64,000 nt of DNA from Clavulina sp. PMI_390 (taxonomy: Eukaryota; Basidiomycota; Agaricomycetes; Cantharellales; Hydnaceae), in assembly GCA_015039315.1 (NCBI GenBank), contig WIDE01000055.1:128621-192620 (forward strand), in the 5' to 3' direction. Positions 1-11,784 of this stretch are shown piece after piece. Below the pieces are notes generated by a model, which made no database searches, had not been told where the DNA came from, and was given only the letters and a program-made list of their open reading frames with translations. The translations under genes were made by a program, and so were the position numbers. The number at the start of each line of letters is the position of its first letter. Positions within the stretch are counted from its first letter, which is position 1.

Positions 1-212
1 GTGTGTCACCAGTTCCAACAGCGACAACGGTCAATCGCGAACCAAAAAGAGAAGAAATCGAGCGCGTTGATGTTGACACAGGGCAAAACGTATAAGATAC
101 ATAAGAATCAAATGAAATAAAACAGTCCATACAACCACGACAAGCCCAAGTTACGGTAGTACGAATACGAACGAAACATCCAAACGCAGTCTTAATGATC
201 GATTTCTCGTAA

Positions 213-2152
213 CTATATCTTCCCTGCTCTCGGTGGACCGCCAGACGCCAGCGCAGCTGGGATAGAGGGCCCTGGCTCTTCATACGGGTTATATTCTGGC
301 AGTGCCTCCCCACCATGGTGATCGCTCTGCGAGCCGCCGCCTGCCACATGCTGCCAGTCGTGGTCCTGCGGTTCTGGCTGAGTATGAGTGGGTGACTGGT
401 AATGCGACTGGGGATCATGATAACCTCCATATGCGCCGTCATCGTGGGCAGGGGAGGTAGAAGAAGGTACCAAGCGGGCGCCGTAAGCATCGGCTGCAGG
501 AGAAGAGTGGGCTGGTGCTGGGGAGGTTGTCGACGGGTGAGGGAAGTAGGAAGAGTCACCACGATCAGGGGCTGGCGGATAGGTATTGCCTGCCCCAGTG
601 GCTCGTGGGGTTTGGTCGTTTGCAGTATAATATGACGACGGTCCAGTAGGGTATCCACTCGTCTGATGATCATATGGCTGATGAGAAGCCGGTGTGTTGT
701 AGTATTCATTTCCTGGGGGAATTTGAGGTAAGTGGATGAGGTAAAGAAAAATGGTTCACTGGTTTCGCTTACCAGTAGGATGCTGCGCATAAGGATCATA
801 CGACGCCTGTTGTTGATGCCCAGCTGCGGCGTAGGGGTCCTGATAAGCATCGGTTTGCGGAGCATAGCGATCAGCATACGAGCCAGATTGCTGGCGAGTA
901 GGAGTAGCACCGTATACTGCACCAACACTGTAGCTCGCAGCAGGCGCAGCGCCGGCGGGAGGTGCGGCGTTGGCGTAGGAGGAAGTAGGAGGATAGCCTG
1001 AGCCAGCAGGATTGCTTGACGTCGCCGGGTTGTAATAATTGTCCATAGCGCGAGTACCGGGGGCACCGCTTGCATACCCACCAGGGTAGTGGCCCTCAGA
1101 AGGCTGACGACTACCCTGTGAGTAGCCACTTGGCCCTCGACGAACATCCGCTGGGATGGCGGCAGCCCCAGCTGCACCCATGGCTGCAGGTCCAACATCT
1201 GCATAGTGCTCTTCCTCTTGTTGGCGCAGAGGGGTGCGCTCGTATTCTTCGAAAGCCGGCAGGCCTTGTTCCCTTTGCTGAGAAGCTGCAAGAGCCTTTC
1301 GTTCTGCCTCAGCCTTGATAGCAGCCATACGGAGGGAGGTGTTGTAAGCGTCATCTCGATCGCCATTGCCAGAACCCCCTCCACCATATGCTCCTGGCAT
1401 CGCCTTTCCGCCGCCGAATTCCTCCTCGTCCTTTCTTCGCGTGCGTCGCGAAGGGCCATCGGGTCGAGAGCCGATACAACACCTTCCAACGGTGTAGAAA
1501 CACCCTGCAAAGAATAGAAGGAGCCATGCTGCGAGCGTAAGCCATATCGCAGTGCCCATGGTGGCCGATCCACCCTGGACCTTATTGATTCTCCCCTTGG
1601 CGACGTAGAAGAATACCATGTCAAAGATGAATGCGATGAGGGTAATGGCTGCAGCACCACCCGAAAAACAAGACGAGCAGCATGCCATGCTCATCTCGCG
1701 GACGTGGGCGAGGAGACCGAATACTGTTGCTACGGCTGCAAAGCCAAGCGCGACAACATGAAGGACGAGGGCATATGTGAGCCATTTGACGGCGACTTCA
1801 GGGATTTGAATAGGAAGGTCGTTGCCCAGTAGCTTGTTGGGATCTATCGTGATCGTACGCATAGATCGAGGTAATGAGGGATCAGCACTATGTGAGATGC
1901 TCAATTAGGAGTCTGAGACTCACCAAACTCGTATCCAACGCTTGGCGACGAGCAATTTGCCACGTTATTCACCGTAAAACAATACCCAAGGGTACCGAGA
2001 GTGATTTCGCCATTTACACCACTCTCAGAGAATGATGCTTTGAGGAAGTAGATGGACTTGAAGTATGGTACGCAGAAGACGACAACAACCAGAAGAACGG
2101 TTGCTGTGAGCGTCACGAGAAAGCCTGGGGTTGCTGGCCGGAGCACGCCCAT
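213..2152 (-). CDS. RIM9: RIM9/PalI-like pH-response membrane protein (SUR7/PalI family)
   Basis: Three exons: 2152-1924, 1843-773 and 712-213, giving 599 codons before the stop. The start is the methionine of MGVLRPATP, directly before the first membrane segment. Four hydrophobic helices are visible: one at the N-terminus (LVTLTATVLLVVVVF), then, after an extracellular loop with paired cysteines, three more (WLTYALVLHVVALGF, GGAAAITLIAFIFDMVFFYV, AIWLTLAAWLLLFFAGCFY). A Cys/Arg-rich juxtamembrane segment follows, then a long low-complexity cytosolic tail rich in Tyr, Pro, Gln and Ser. This is the PalI/Rim9 layout; in the family the protein helps place the RIM21/PalH pH sensor at the plasma membrane for RIM101/PacC signalling. 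The motif DPNKLLG is restored only if intron 1 (1844-1923, 80 nt) runs to the second AG. Family assignment is firm; PalI versus another SUR7-type paralogue is less certain. Confidence 0.85.
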
Positions 2153-2647
2153 CGTTGAGAGTTTCGCAGACGAAAGAAAGAGGTGGTGGTATCTGAAGGA
2201 GCCTTGGCGGAGCGCAGTCTTGGCCAATAATGCTCCTTATGGGACTCCACAACACAGCCTGTTACGTAGTGTTGACACTAGTTGATACGCGGGGCGAATC
2301 CTCTATTTTTGGGAGGTTTCCTGCGTACAGTGATATTTGGGGAGAGAGATGCCTGCCAGAGACAAAATACAAGGAGAGAGAGTGGAAGTACAGTGGACGG
2401 ATGTAGAAAGAGAAACAGTGAAAATCAGAAAATGCCAAAAAAACCGGTTCCCACGACGAGGATCTCCTCATCACGATGGAGTGATGAGAACAATCACAGG
2501 AAACAAGCGCGACGGGCGCATCAACAGCAACGCTCGCAGTTGAAGAAGTTCGATATATGTCTCGTGAAGGCGGTGCAACGTGCCCCACACTTCCCAAGTT
2601 GCCTCCACACGAAGCCAAAATCCTGACAGCCACGTCCCAATGACCAC
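2153..2647. other. Intergenic: presumed promoter and 5' UTR of the RIM9-like gene
   Basis: About 495 bases between the RIM9-like start and the stop of the next minus-strand gene. Only short overlapping ORFs occur on both strands; none resembles a protein I know. No clear TATA box or repeat was seen. Confidence 0.5.
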
Positions 2648-5600
2648 TCACACCCCCACGTTCTGCACTCCAACTGCTTCATCCTCCTGCTCCTGCTCAT
2701 CAAAAGACGCGTCAAGCGACGCAATTTCCTCATCCAAGTGCGCAGCGAACGCAGCATCGAAGCAATCCACATCAATGTCCACATCCAATCCTATGTCATT
2801 CCTTCGCTCGCCCTCGACATTACCTTTCGCTAACACAAAGCCAACTCCACCACCAACTCCGATCCTCACTCCGAGCCCGAGAGTAGCGCTAGGGTCATCG
2901 TGGGTACGCACAGTCGGTGAAACGCGCGGTCGCGCTGTGAGGAGCGCCTCATCCACTTCTGCTTGTGGTTTCGTCTCCGCTTCGTGGAACACATTCATGC
3001 GCGGATGCTTTCCCAACCCAAGCCATAATCTCGAGCGTGATTGCGGTTGAGCTCCAATGGGCGCTACATCCGTGCGAACCTGAGTGAAGTGAGCTCCATC
3101 GAGAGAGATGCTCCGACGCTTCGCATGGCCCAACCAGCTTAGCCTCGCCCCCATAGTTGCTGGTCGAGCTGGTGGATTTTCTTTTGATGTCTGCATCTCT
3201 GCCTCAGCTATACCAGGATGTGCGCTCGATGGGACAGGACTCGTCCCTGCGGCGCGTTTCAGGAGCGGTCTTAGTTTGAGAGCATTGGCAGCACCACTGA
3301 AAGCCCTCCCAAGCTTGTGCCTTGCCGCAGCGAGCGAGGAAGATGCCGTACTTGTGCTTCGAGCCGTCGAACCTGATGTAGAAGTCGATGCAGATGTGTA
3401 CGCTGAAGCCGAAGTCGACATACTAGGGGTCAATAAGCCAGGGATCGATAGAGGAACGCTAGTCGAAGTCGCGAGGGGACTGATTGGATGCAAAAGTGAC
3501 CCGGAAGGGAAGGCATTCGGAGAACAGACATGGAAATTATGAGGTGATTCCGCATAGTGAGAGGGCGAAAATAGGGGCGAATCTGAATGAGAGCCAAGAG
3601 AAGATACTAGATGTCGTGTGTTAGGGCGCGACGAGGGACATACTGGTGTGACAGGAAGATAGGTGGTTCGTGGGTCCACCATGGGCGGAGTCCAAGGGTC
3701 GGCACGTCCACTAGTGGTCTGATATTGATTAGACGTGGATGTGCAGGGAAGGGTATTATCCTCATCGCCTGCAATTGAAGTGTGCACACATGCAGCTAAC
3801 TGGCTATGATGTACGCGCTGGTTCAGAGAGTTGGATAAAGAAGACGATGATACCTGAGAGTGTGCACCGTCCGGGATGGGCTTGTGTTCAACTACGTGCT
3901 CGACGCGCACGACGTTGACGCGAACACCAGCCTCAGTGGCAGGAGCGAAGCCGAGAGAGCCATGTCCGACAGAGACATTCGTGCTAGTACCACCAGTGTA
4001 ACGATCCAAAAAACCAAAAGCCGGCTCCAAACCCAACCCTGCACCACTAAACGGCCCAACAGCATCCACGGGAGCGAGATTGCCAGACCAGACCAAACCC
4101 TCCTGCTCCTGCTCATAGTAGTCCGAATCTTCCGAGTCATACCGTTCGCCTTCGCTCCTCGAATCTCCTTCGCCGTCCTCCGAGTCATAGTCCTCATAGA
4201 GCCAACTCCCCTCGCGCTCATACTCCTCTATCGTCATCGGACGATAGAAATATGTTTCACCCATGCCATCGACACCACCCCGGTACTTGTCAGCATCTCC
4301 TTCCTTCAGATTATCCTGTAGACGAGCGCGAGCTATGGCCATTGCTTCCTTGAGCGCCTTTCCACCTACCCGCCGATTTCGCCTTACGACTCTATGCAGC
4401 CAAGCCCCCACATCACCATCACTCTCGTTTGAGCGCAGCGAGTCTGAATCAGAGCGGAAAGGGAAGGAACCCCAATCTGGATGAGGGATCTGGGAGGGCC
4501 GAATATACAGGGCAGCCGATTTCGAATAGGAACGACGAAAGGAAGCAGACAGGAACGGCGCGGAAAAAGCATCTGGGCGCAACGAGGATAAACGGAAAGG
4601 AAACGGCGGCGAAGTAAGGTTCATAATGTTATCAGAAACAGTGCTAGCGTCGGCCAACTGAGGAGAGTGAAAGCGCGCGGTATTTCCGAAGAGAGGAGAG
4701 GGGTCCGTCCGCTGATGCTGATACGGTCGTCGATAGGGAAGAAGAGTTGCAAGACGTTGAGGGGCCTTGGTGAAAACTTGCTGGATCTTCTTTTCCTCCA
4801 CCATACACCCGAACTCAAATGCCGGTTCTAGGCCTATCAAATCAGAAGCGTGGGTTGTTCGACCCTGTTGTTGCACACGTAGTATGGTTTCTAGAGCAGG
4901 AGGAATAAGAGCTTGTCGATCGTAAGGCCAAGGATTCTCCATGTTACAGCACAGGATGCGCTCATCTTCTTCCGTCCCGTCAAGACGAGGATCCAATTTT
5001 AAGGAAAGAGTCGAGGAGCGGTTGTGACGTCGAGTGTACCGTGTAGGAGGATAAGTGCTGGAGTGGCTGAGCGGATAAGGCAAAGTACAAACGGGGCTGG
5101 GAGGAATTTGCTGATGCTGCGAGATAGAACCGTAAAAAGTATGATCAGAAGGAGAAATAAAGTGGGGCCTGTGGACCGGAGGGCTGTTCGTATCCGCGGG
5201 GATCATAGAAGCCCGGCGCCATGTTTCTTTGCCAAGAATCACGCTACGACCTTCGTGTTCATCTTTGTTGTCTAATGCAGCGTCCAGTATGCATGTATCG
5301 GGAGGCCAGAAAGCTTGACTGGCACCGGCGTTTAACTGAATCCTATCGTCCCGCTTCTCAAGGTCGAAGCGAAGATCTAGGGAGTTGCGTGCAACAAACT
5401 TGACGGCGCTCTAATTGAGTCTTTCTTGTAGTATTTTTGAGCGAGCAGATTGACTTACTATCGAGGAAGTTAGCACATTATCTGCCACAGTTGCTTCTGA
5501 GGTTTCTTCCAACAAACCGCCACAGCTAGGCACGTCCAGCGACGGTGGAGAATCGGTTTGTTCCTCAAGTAGTCGAGGTTCGAATTCGAGGCCGAGGTGA

Positions 5601-6204
5601 TTCGGCCACGGATTAACACTATGGCTGGAAGTGAGGTCCTCCATGGCGCTATGTGAGGTGTTTGTAAAAGACGAGGTGAGTGTTTGATGTTGGTGAGGCA
5701 GATTATTGTTCGAAGCTGGTGCAGGTTCGTAGAGCCCATGCGGAGATGGTGCAGCCCCATGCGAAGCGTACTGGAGCCATTTGTGCACGTATTCAGCAGA
5801 CTCGTCCTCTGTAGAAACAGCTAGAGGCACTTCCCCATCGCACTGCTTGACAAGCGGGCTTGAGTAGGCTGAAGAACTAACAAGTGGATAACAAGAAAAT
5901 GATGAATGATGAACCAAATCGGGAGCTGCATTTGGCGATATACGATGGCTTAATGATATTGGAGATTTCGACGCAGCCGACAGCGATGAAGGGGAGGAGA
6001 AAGAGTCCTACAGTATTGGAAGTCAGGTTTGGAGTGCATCAATTGTCGTAGATATGGCTCGCATGGGAGAAGACTCACATGCGCAAGAGAAGGGATGGAA
6101 GAGGCGGTCGGGCTCGTGGTATCGTTATTTGGATGTCCCTGGGTGGCCAATACAGTTTCGATCGGACTCGGGAAACAAACAGCTTCGGTCTCATTTCGAC
6201 TCAT
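2648..6204 (-). CDS. Large Ser/Pro-rich protein of unknown function
   Basis: Three exons: 6204-6079, 6007-5459 and 5410-2648, giving 1145 residues. Both introns have GTGAG/GTAAGT donors and join in phase 0. I do not recognise the family. The N-terminal third is Ser/Pro/His-rich. The centre holds a charged stretch with several RR/RRNRR clusters (near WLHRVVRRNRRVGG) followed by a strongly acidic patch (YEDYDSEDGEGDSRSEGE). The C-terminal part has a Ser/Thr tract (STSASAYTSASTSTSGSTA) and ends acidic (DEQEQEDEAV). There is no signal peptide or membrane helix. The distribution of charge and disorder suggests a regulatory or scaffold protein, but that is inference. The start methionine (MSRNETEAV) is the first in frame; an upstream non-coding exon cannot be excluded. 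It diverges from the F-box gene at 6541 over 336 bp. Confidence 0.75.
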
Positions 6205-6540
6205 TTCTTCGCTGAGATATTGGAATATCTATATCAGCGGGTTTCATATGAAGGACGAATAGAGAATTTAATCGCTGCACCTTGTATCTCTGAAATGAAA
6301 GAAAGCACAGATGAGTGGGCGTATGAAGGTGTATTGCGGCAGAGAAGGCGTTTCTGATATTCTCTCCCAGCTTTAAGTTGTAGATTATCCTTTTGAATCG
6401 TATTGAGACTCGTTATGATCGTGAAAACGCGTCGTGGAACCTGCTAGCAAGGGTCAGAACGTCAGTGACGCTTTGTGTGCGCCTATTGCGTCTGAGCGCT
6501 TAGCCGTGAGCCGAACTGGGCTCGCATTTCTCAACGTATA
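6205..6540. promoter_or_regulatory. Divergent promoter between the unknown protein (-) and an F-box gene (+)
   Basis: 336 bases separate two start codons that point away from each other, so both promoters must lie here unless UTRs overlap. No TATA box or repeated element stands out. Confidence 0.5.
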
Positions 6541-8286
6541 ATGGTCCCAATTTCCTTCACAGACGCTTTCGAAGGGGCTCCTGAACTGATGCTATTGGTA
6601 GCCGAAAATCTTGATATTACTTCTCTGATCCACTTAGCACGAGTAAGCTCTTGAGCGTTGAGAACCTCTTCACAGTGAATATCACGGGTAAAGGTCACTG
6701 ACCTGTTCGCGGATTCCTTTCAAATAGACCTCTAGAGCTTCGCGAGAGATCTTGCTCAGCTATCGAACCTTGTGGACGTCCGCCTGTCGCGCGATGCTCG
6801 CCACTCACAATACGTCTGATGAGTGGACAGAGCTTGACCTCCAAATGTGCTCGATATCGGAAATAGTGGAATTATGTTCCCGGAGATCGATCATTTCTGC
6901 GCGAGCGGCCGAATCGAATTCAGTCATGTCTGCTCAAAATCATGAGCTCATCCTCATAAACCCTGAGCCAACAGGTACCGTGCTTGCCTCCTTGGTCATA
7001 CTTCCAGGCGGCTGTTGGCTTCTAGGCCTGGTAGTAGGCCAACAGGGATCATCTATTTGCTGCTGGAGAATCCCATCACAGCTGCGCAAAAAGGACAACC
7101 TTTGTGTACCAAAATTGGCTTTGGCGCTCACACCCCCTCCTCACCCTCTAGACATTCCCCTAGGGATTCCTATCGGCCCGATGATGTATGATTATCATAT
7201 CTTGGACCGGCGGTTTAATATCAACGCTGGTATATTTCATGTCCTTCTTGGTCTGGATGCTTTGTTCAATCGAAGACTCTCGTGAGTTTAGGCTTTTGAT
7301 TAGGGTCAGAATTGATCTCAAGCCCATATTGATGATATCAAAGCACCATTACCCTGTATGGTCTGCGTTGCAATCCCGGAACTGACGATATCGAGTGCTT
7401 CACTCTTGGGCAACTACACAATGTGTCGAGAGCGAAGGGAAACCCCTCGAAGGCTCATCTGTGGGATGATTATGTTGTCATCGACATGGGAAGGGAGAAG
7501 AGACTAATATGGGACTGGAAGCGGCATCTCGTCACGTCGCTGAGGCTCCCAGTTTTGGTCTGGAACACGATTTTTTCCCAATGCCAGCAGTACGCAATTG
7601 TTGCCGCGGCAACATTGGTAGTGGCTTCTGTCCATGACTGCGACCCCACTGTCCAAATAACCCGAATTCCCTTGCGGTCTCTCGACTGGGTTTCAGAAGA
7701 GGATATTGGACAATGCCCTTGCGCCGACTCACTACCAATCCCCACCATGATACATATATCCCCACCGAATGCTAAAGACATTGTTCTTGGTCTTCGATTG
7801 GGGAGGTCTTTCTACGATTTCGAGAACAACTCTATCCACTTCCCGGTATTTATTATGTTACCTCACCACCATCGTGCCCTTTACACCTCCATCATCGTTC
7901 AAATTGGGAAGTATAATGATCAAATGCATGACGAAGATGAAGATGAGACCCACTCTCTGATTCCAACCGTAGATGTTCTCCCGATCCAGGATGCATTTAC
8001 TTTCCTCAGATCTCCATCGGGACTGCACCTCTGGAACTCATTCCACGATGTTGGGATTCGCGATACTTCTTCGGGCTTCGAATCTTTGTTACGGATTGGT
8101 CAGCCTGGTATCACTGCCGTCACAATTCCATGTTCGGAAGCGCGCGTGTTAGGAACAGATGGGAGTGTGGATGGATGGTGTCCAATCACGGGGTTATGGG
8201 TACTGAGAGACTCTGTTTACGACCAGGCAGCAGCTACGGGCGATGGCGGGAGAGGGATCCTCATTACCCTTTTATCCTTGGGATAG
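6541..8286 (+). CDS. Family A F-box protein, copy 1
   Basis: Exons 6541-6642, 6728-7281 and 7344-8286; 532 residues. Exon 1 plus the start of exon 2 encode a degenerate F-box (GAPELMLLVAENLDITSLIH, then LARTSRASREILLSYRTLW). Exon 2 carries the family hallmark in weak form (SLVILPGGCWLLG followed by SSICCWRI), a WD-like strand-turn. Exon 3 starts a second beta-rich region (REKRLIWDWKRHL) and ends WCPITGLWVLRDSVYD. The intron phases (0, then 2) are the same as in the six other family A genes here, which is the best evidence for the model. F-box proteins are substrate adaptors of SCF ubiquitin ligases; the C-terminal half would bind the target, which is unknown. This is the most diverged copy: it lacks the CATRK motif after the F-box. 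Confidence 0.8.
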
Positions 8287-8567
8287 CTCTGCCTTCACGA
8301 GGCTGAACGCGACCGAGGTTTAAGCGGCCATTCAAGCTGCTCGCTCATTCTCGACCATGTTCTCCATCTTGGAATCATACAGTCATGCAAGTCTATCCGT
8401 CAACTTCCGAGAACACCCTTGGCATACCAGTGCTCTTAATCGTTCGGACGTGTCCAATCCATCAAGCCAGTGAGCAATTTAAGCTATGATTATTTCGAAT
8501 GTGGCTCATTCGGCGGGCTGCGCTGAGCTCAACCGCCGTTAATATACATTAAGAAATCGTTTCTTCA

Positions 8568-8745
8568 GGTTCAGCCGCCATCACCACCTTAATATTTTCT
8601 CCGCTCCGACTTCCCGTACAGAATTATCCAATTGCGGGTTGGTGGGTACTGAGAAACCTCGCCATCGACCAGGGAGTAGCTACGAGCAATGGTGGGAGAC
8701 CTTTCTCCTTTTGCTCTTTTGCCGTTGGGTCAGCCCTAACCTCAC
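8568..8745 (+). pseudogene. 3'-end relic of a family A F-box gene
   Basis: A stretch about 330 bases past the intact copy 1 repeats its last coding segment. Around 8629-8700 it reads PIAGWWVLRNLAIDQ, then VATSNGGRPF, against PITGLWVLRDSVYDQ, then AAATGDGGRGI in copy 1 (about 8188-8260). Weaker similarity extends upstream to about 8568. No start, F-box or exons 1-2 accompany it, and the downstream frame does not end at the paralogous stop. It is a decayed fragment of a tandem duplicate. Confidence 0.75.
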
Positions 8746-9147
8746 GAGGATGGGGGCGATGGGCATATAAGGGACCGGTTTCTTCCCTGATGATGCCGAT
8801 GTCGCCTGTTAGAGTGATTTCATTCATCTATCTATTGAGCCTCTGTTAGAAGGAACCTCGATCACTAAACCCACCCGTCTTCTTGCTCTCGAAATCGTGC
8901 GCGCTCGGTATTAATGCACCTCCATCCATTCAGCCGTGTACTGGACTTGGCTTATACAGTCCTAGGGCTCCCCATGCATTCCCACATCGATCATTGCTAT
9001 CTTTCGAAAAATATAAACAGCTTATATCACGAGATGACATGCAGACAATTGGATTTATTTCCGGATTGATTGGGGAGAGTTCGGCATAGAGTGCATTATT
9101 CGAGGTAGGGACATTATAGCTCGCGGTATATATCAAGATGAAGAACT
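8746..9147. other. Intergenic, 3' side of the Hva1/TUDOR gene
   Basis: About 400 bases between the F-box relic and the stop of the minus-strand TUDOR-domain gene. Only short shadow ORFs are present; I see no gene, repeat or RNA. Confidence 0.4.
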
Positions 9148-9625
9148 CTAGATCGCGCGTACAATATTGGCCAGCTGGAAAGAGTAAAATTGATCGTTGA
9201 TATCAGCTTTGTTACGATGTTCGGGGAGGCAAGAAAGGGAGGTGACGCGTAAAATAATGGAAGAAAGTAGTGGACCTTGTAGGGAGTTTCCTTGCCCGTA
9301 TTATCGTTCTTGATCACGAAGCGAGGCTCATCCTCAGAGGCCTGGACAGTATTTCCAGCGGAGCCGGCAGTCTGTATAGTGTGCAACCACATTGCGAATC
9401 AGTGAGGTTGGAATCGTGAACCAGAAGGAAGAATCAAAATTTCACGTACGTCAGTCTCAGTCAGGATCTGAGTGATGACGCCGGTAGTAGAAGAGTTCTC
9501 GGCGTTACCTCCGCCAATGGCGTGGTACTCGACCTTCTGACCGACTTCGTAGGCTGGAGAGTAGCAAAAGAGTGAGAAGAACGCCGGCGAGCATAAAGAA
9601 GGGAGGATTCCGTACAAGAAGACAT
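9148..9625 (-). CDS. Small Hva1/TUDOR-domain protein
   Basis: Four very short exons: 9625-9616 (10 nt), 9553-9450, 9371-9276 and 9174-9148, giving 78 residues. The spliced product begins MSSSYEVGQKVEYHAIGGG, continues through SSTTGVITQILTETD and ASEDEPRFVIKNDNTGKET and ends LANIVRAI. This is the small hypervirulence-associated (Hva1-like) TUDOR domain, a beta-barrel found alone in many fungi and bacteria. The name comes from one plant-pathogenic fungus; its molecular role is not settled. Introns 1 and 2 have good splice sites. Intron 3 (9275-9175) uses a weak GTCCAC donor, chosen because it restores the usual K-L-x-N-I-V ending, so the last 9 codons are less certain. Confidence 0.8.
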
Positions 9626-11784
9626 GCTGAAAAGAGTATTAGAACGTAGAGTGTTTGATTTGCGAGGGTAGAAGGTGAGATGAAGGCTTGATGATTACGG
9701 TCGCGCTCACTGTTCTTTTATGCCTTCCGTGGCGTTGACTGACGTAGTCACTTGAGCGCCTCTATCGACATCGAGCGCTCATTCTGGGAGCGTCGATTCG
9801 ATAATCCATCGCGATGGATGGAGAAAATGTATGGGGGTGGCCCATCGTGCACCCCACTGACGAGCTCCAGGCTCGGAAACCCTGAGCAACCTCGCGCGAT
9901 TCGCCCAGACCATGACGCGAGCACCACAAGAATTCTTGCCGTCTCCACAGTAGTGCCGCGGGTTGGTATCGGAAGTGTGACTCGGCCAATCCATTCACTC
10001 CAATTTGGCAGTCGAAGTCCGAGGCCGAAGATCGAGGACCGAACGTCAGTGGGGAACCCAATTCCCGGATTACCAAATGAGTCACTTATTCTAAAGATAT
10101 ATTGATCTTTTTGATACGTCGATTTGCGCTGGATTGGAGCCACGCATAGAGGGTAGAGCGCATACAGCAGTATGGGATCAAGGGTACGAGTGACGTTACC
10201 ACTGGTTAGGTGGCACTCGTAAGCATTTGAGCATCCTCGTGAGGGATCCTGACGTAAAAATGAAGAATATGGGCAACGACCCGTCTTGAGCCCCTAGCGT
10301 AAGGCGGTGGAAGTGAAACGGGCCGAGGTTCGCTCCATGGCACACAAAGGTGAGACGCCACTGGCAGGTCTCTCATGAGTGGGCGAGCTACAGCACAGTA
10401 AACTCGCTTAAAAAGAGGAGATTAAGATAGTATGGATTCAATATTATCAGGTTCCATGCAGTATCAGAGCTTCCGACTCGTCAAGAGGCAGAGTGGTATG
10501 CAGCAGTTAGCACTGGGCTCCACATGCCGGTGTCAGGACCAGCTGCCCTCGATTTGCAGAGTTTCTCCTGACAGTCACCGACCACATTAGTCCAAGTCTA
10601 CGATTGCATTTTTAAATCATTCCCTGGACTGTCTGTCACAGAGTCTTGAGGAGGAAAGCTTGGGGATGTGGTGAACTTTTGGTTGGGCCTTGTTTGGCGA
10701 TTGACTGGGGGCTTTGGTCTCATTTCGTGTCCTTCAACCTAAAATAGGTCACAAATCCACCAGGACGGCCAACATCGATCCATTGATGTCTTAACACGCA
10801 ACCGTCGTCCAGATACTTGGCTCCACATCGCTCATTACATGCGCGCAGACTCACTTGACGCGAGTTGATGTTGCCGCGGAGACCACTCCGGATCCACCGC
10901 ACCCGAAGTCTGATCACAGTTATCCTCTTTCCCTCGCGGTTTGGCCCTATGTGGTCCCAGGCGTCTATCTCAGTATCGCTATACTCCTCTCTCTTCCTCG
11001 CTTCACCTTGCAAGATCTAGTACACGTCAAGCACCAGGTAGCAGCATCAGCGTTCATAATACGTCCGATGGACACGTACTGCCCAATTTATCTACGCTTC
11101 TGACTACTAATGCATTTCCATCACTATCGTTGTGACTCTTAATCCAAACCTCCTTTGCAAGGAAGCTTAAATCAGGGTAACCTATCACCCACAAGCTCCG
11201 TTTATGATCCCTCCCAATTGCCTATAAGCCACGCCCCTGCCGTTCCACTCCGCGGACGACCCTAAGATCTCCCTCAACTCAGTCCGCAAGATCTATCGCA
11301 AACCATACGCTCATTGACGGTGGTTGAGGTGTACCAAGAACCTCTGCTGTACAGCCAAGACTCACGCCTTGATCAATACACCCTCTTCGACACCAAGCCA
11401 CATTATCGTGATAGGACAATTCCATTCTATGCTCGACATCGATACTCGACGTGGCAGCCGCTACAGAGTCAGTCTCATCCTTCGTTTTATCCTTGCCACC
11501 TTTCCAAACTATCTCGTCCTTGTCCAAAATGAGTTGTGAGTCTCAATCTTATCATTAAAATAATTGCTTTTCCCGCATTCTTGTTGCATCCTTTGTCCGA
11601 TTGCTTGCACCGTTGTGGTCGACCGGCTATTGCCATGCGTCGTGTTGCGGTATAAAGCCCAATGAGCTACATATATACCCTGCGCCATTTTCCTCCTTCG
11701 CAAAATATACATATAGAGGCTGACGATTGCCCTCGCCTTCGTGCCCGGTGCCTTCGCGCCGCCGTCGTCCCCCCGCCGCCTAAT
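9626..11784. other. Long intergenic stretch without a supportable gene
   Basis: About 2.1 kb. Overlapping ORFs of 70-130 codons occur on both strands (for example 9748-10143 on minus and 9752-10105 on plus), but none shows a domain, conserved motif or clear intron structure. The region just before 9748 should hold the promoter of the TUDOR gene. A TATA-like TATAAAG lies at 11651-11657, 134 bp before the next start codon, and probably belongs to that gene. The segment 11290-11540 looks somewhat coding on plus but I could not build a complete model. Confidence 0.4.

Noticed and set aside
5577..5587. GGTTCGAATTC resembling a tRNA B box
   Set aside because: It lies inside a coding exon of the minus-strand unknown gene, and no A box or acceptor-stem pairing is found at the right distance.
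9748..10143. 131-codon minus-strand frame, with a 117-codon plus-strand frame over the same bases
   Set aside because: Both are uninterrupted by chance in a GC-balanced stretch; neither has a domain, an intron pattern or a sensible start context.
11279..11540. Possible roadblock/LC7-like dynein light chain, from a faint pattern ending LVLVQNEL
   Set aside because: I could not build a frame-consistent N-terminal part; the resemblance is a few hydrophobic residues only.
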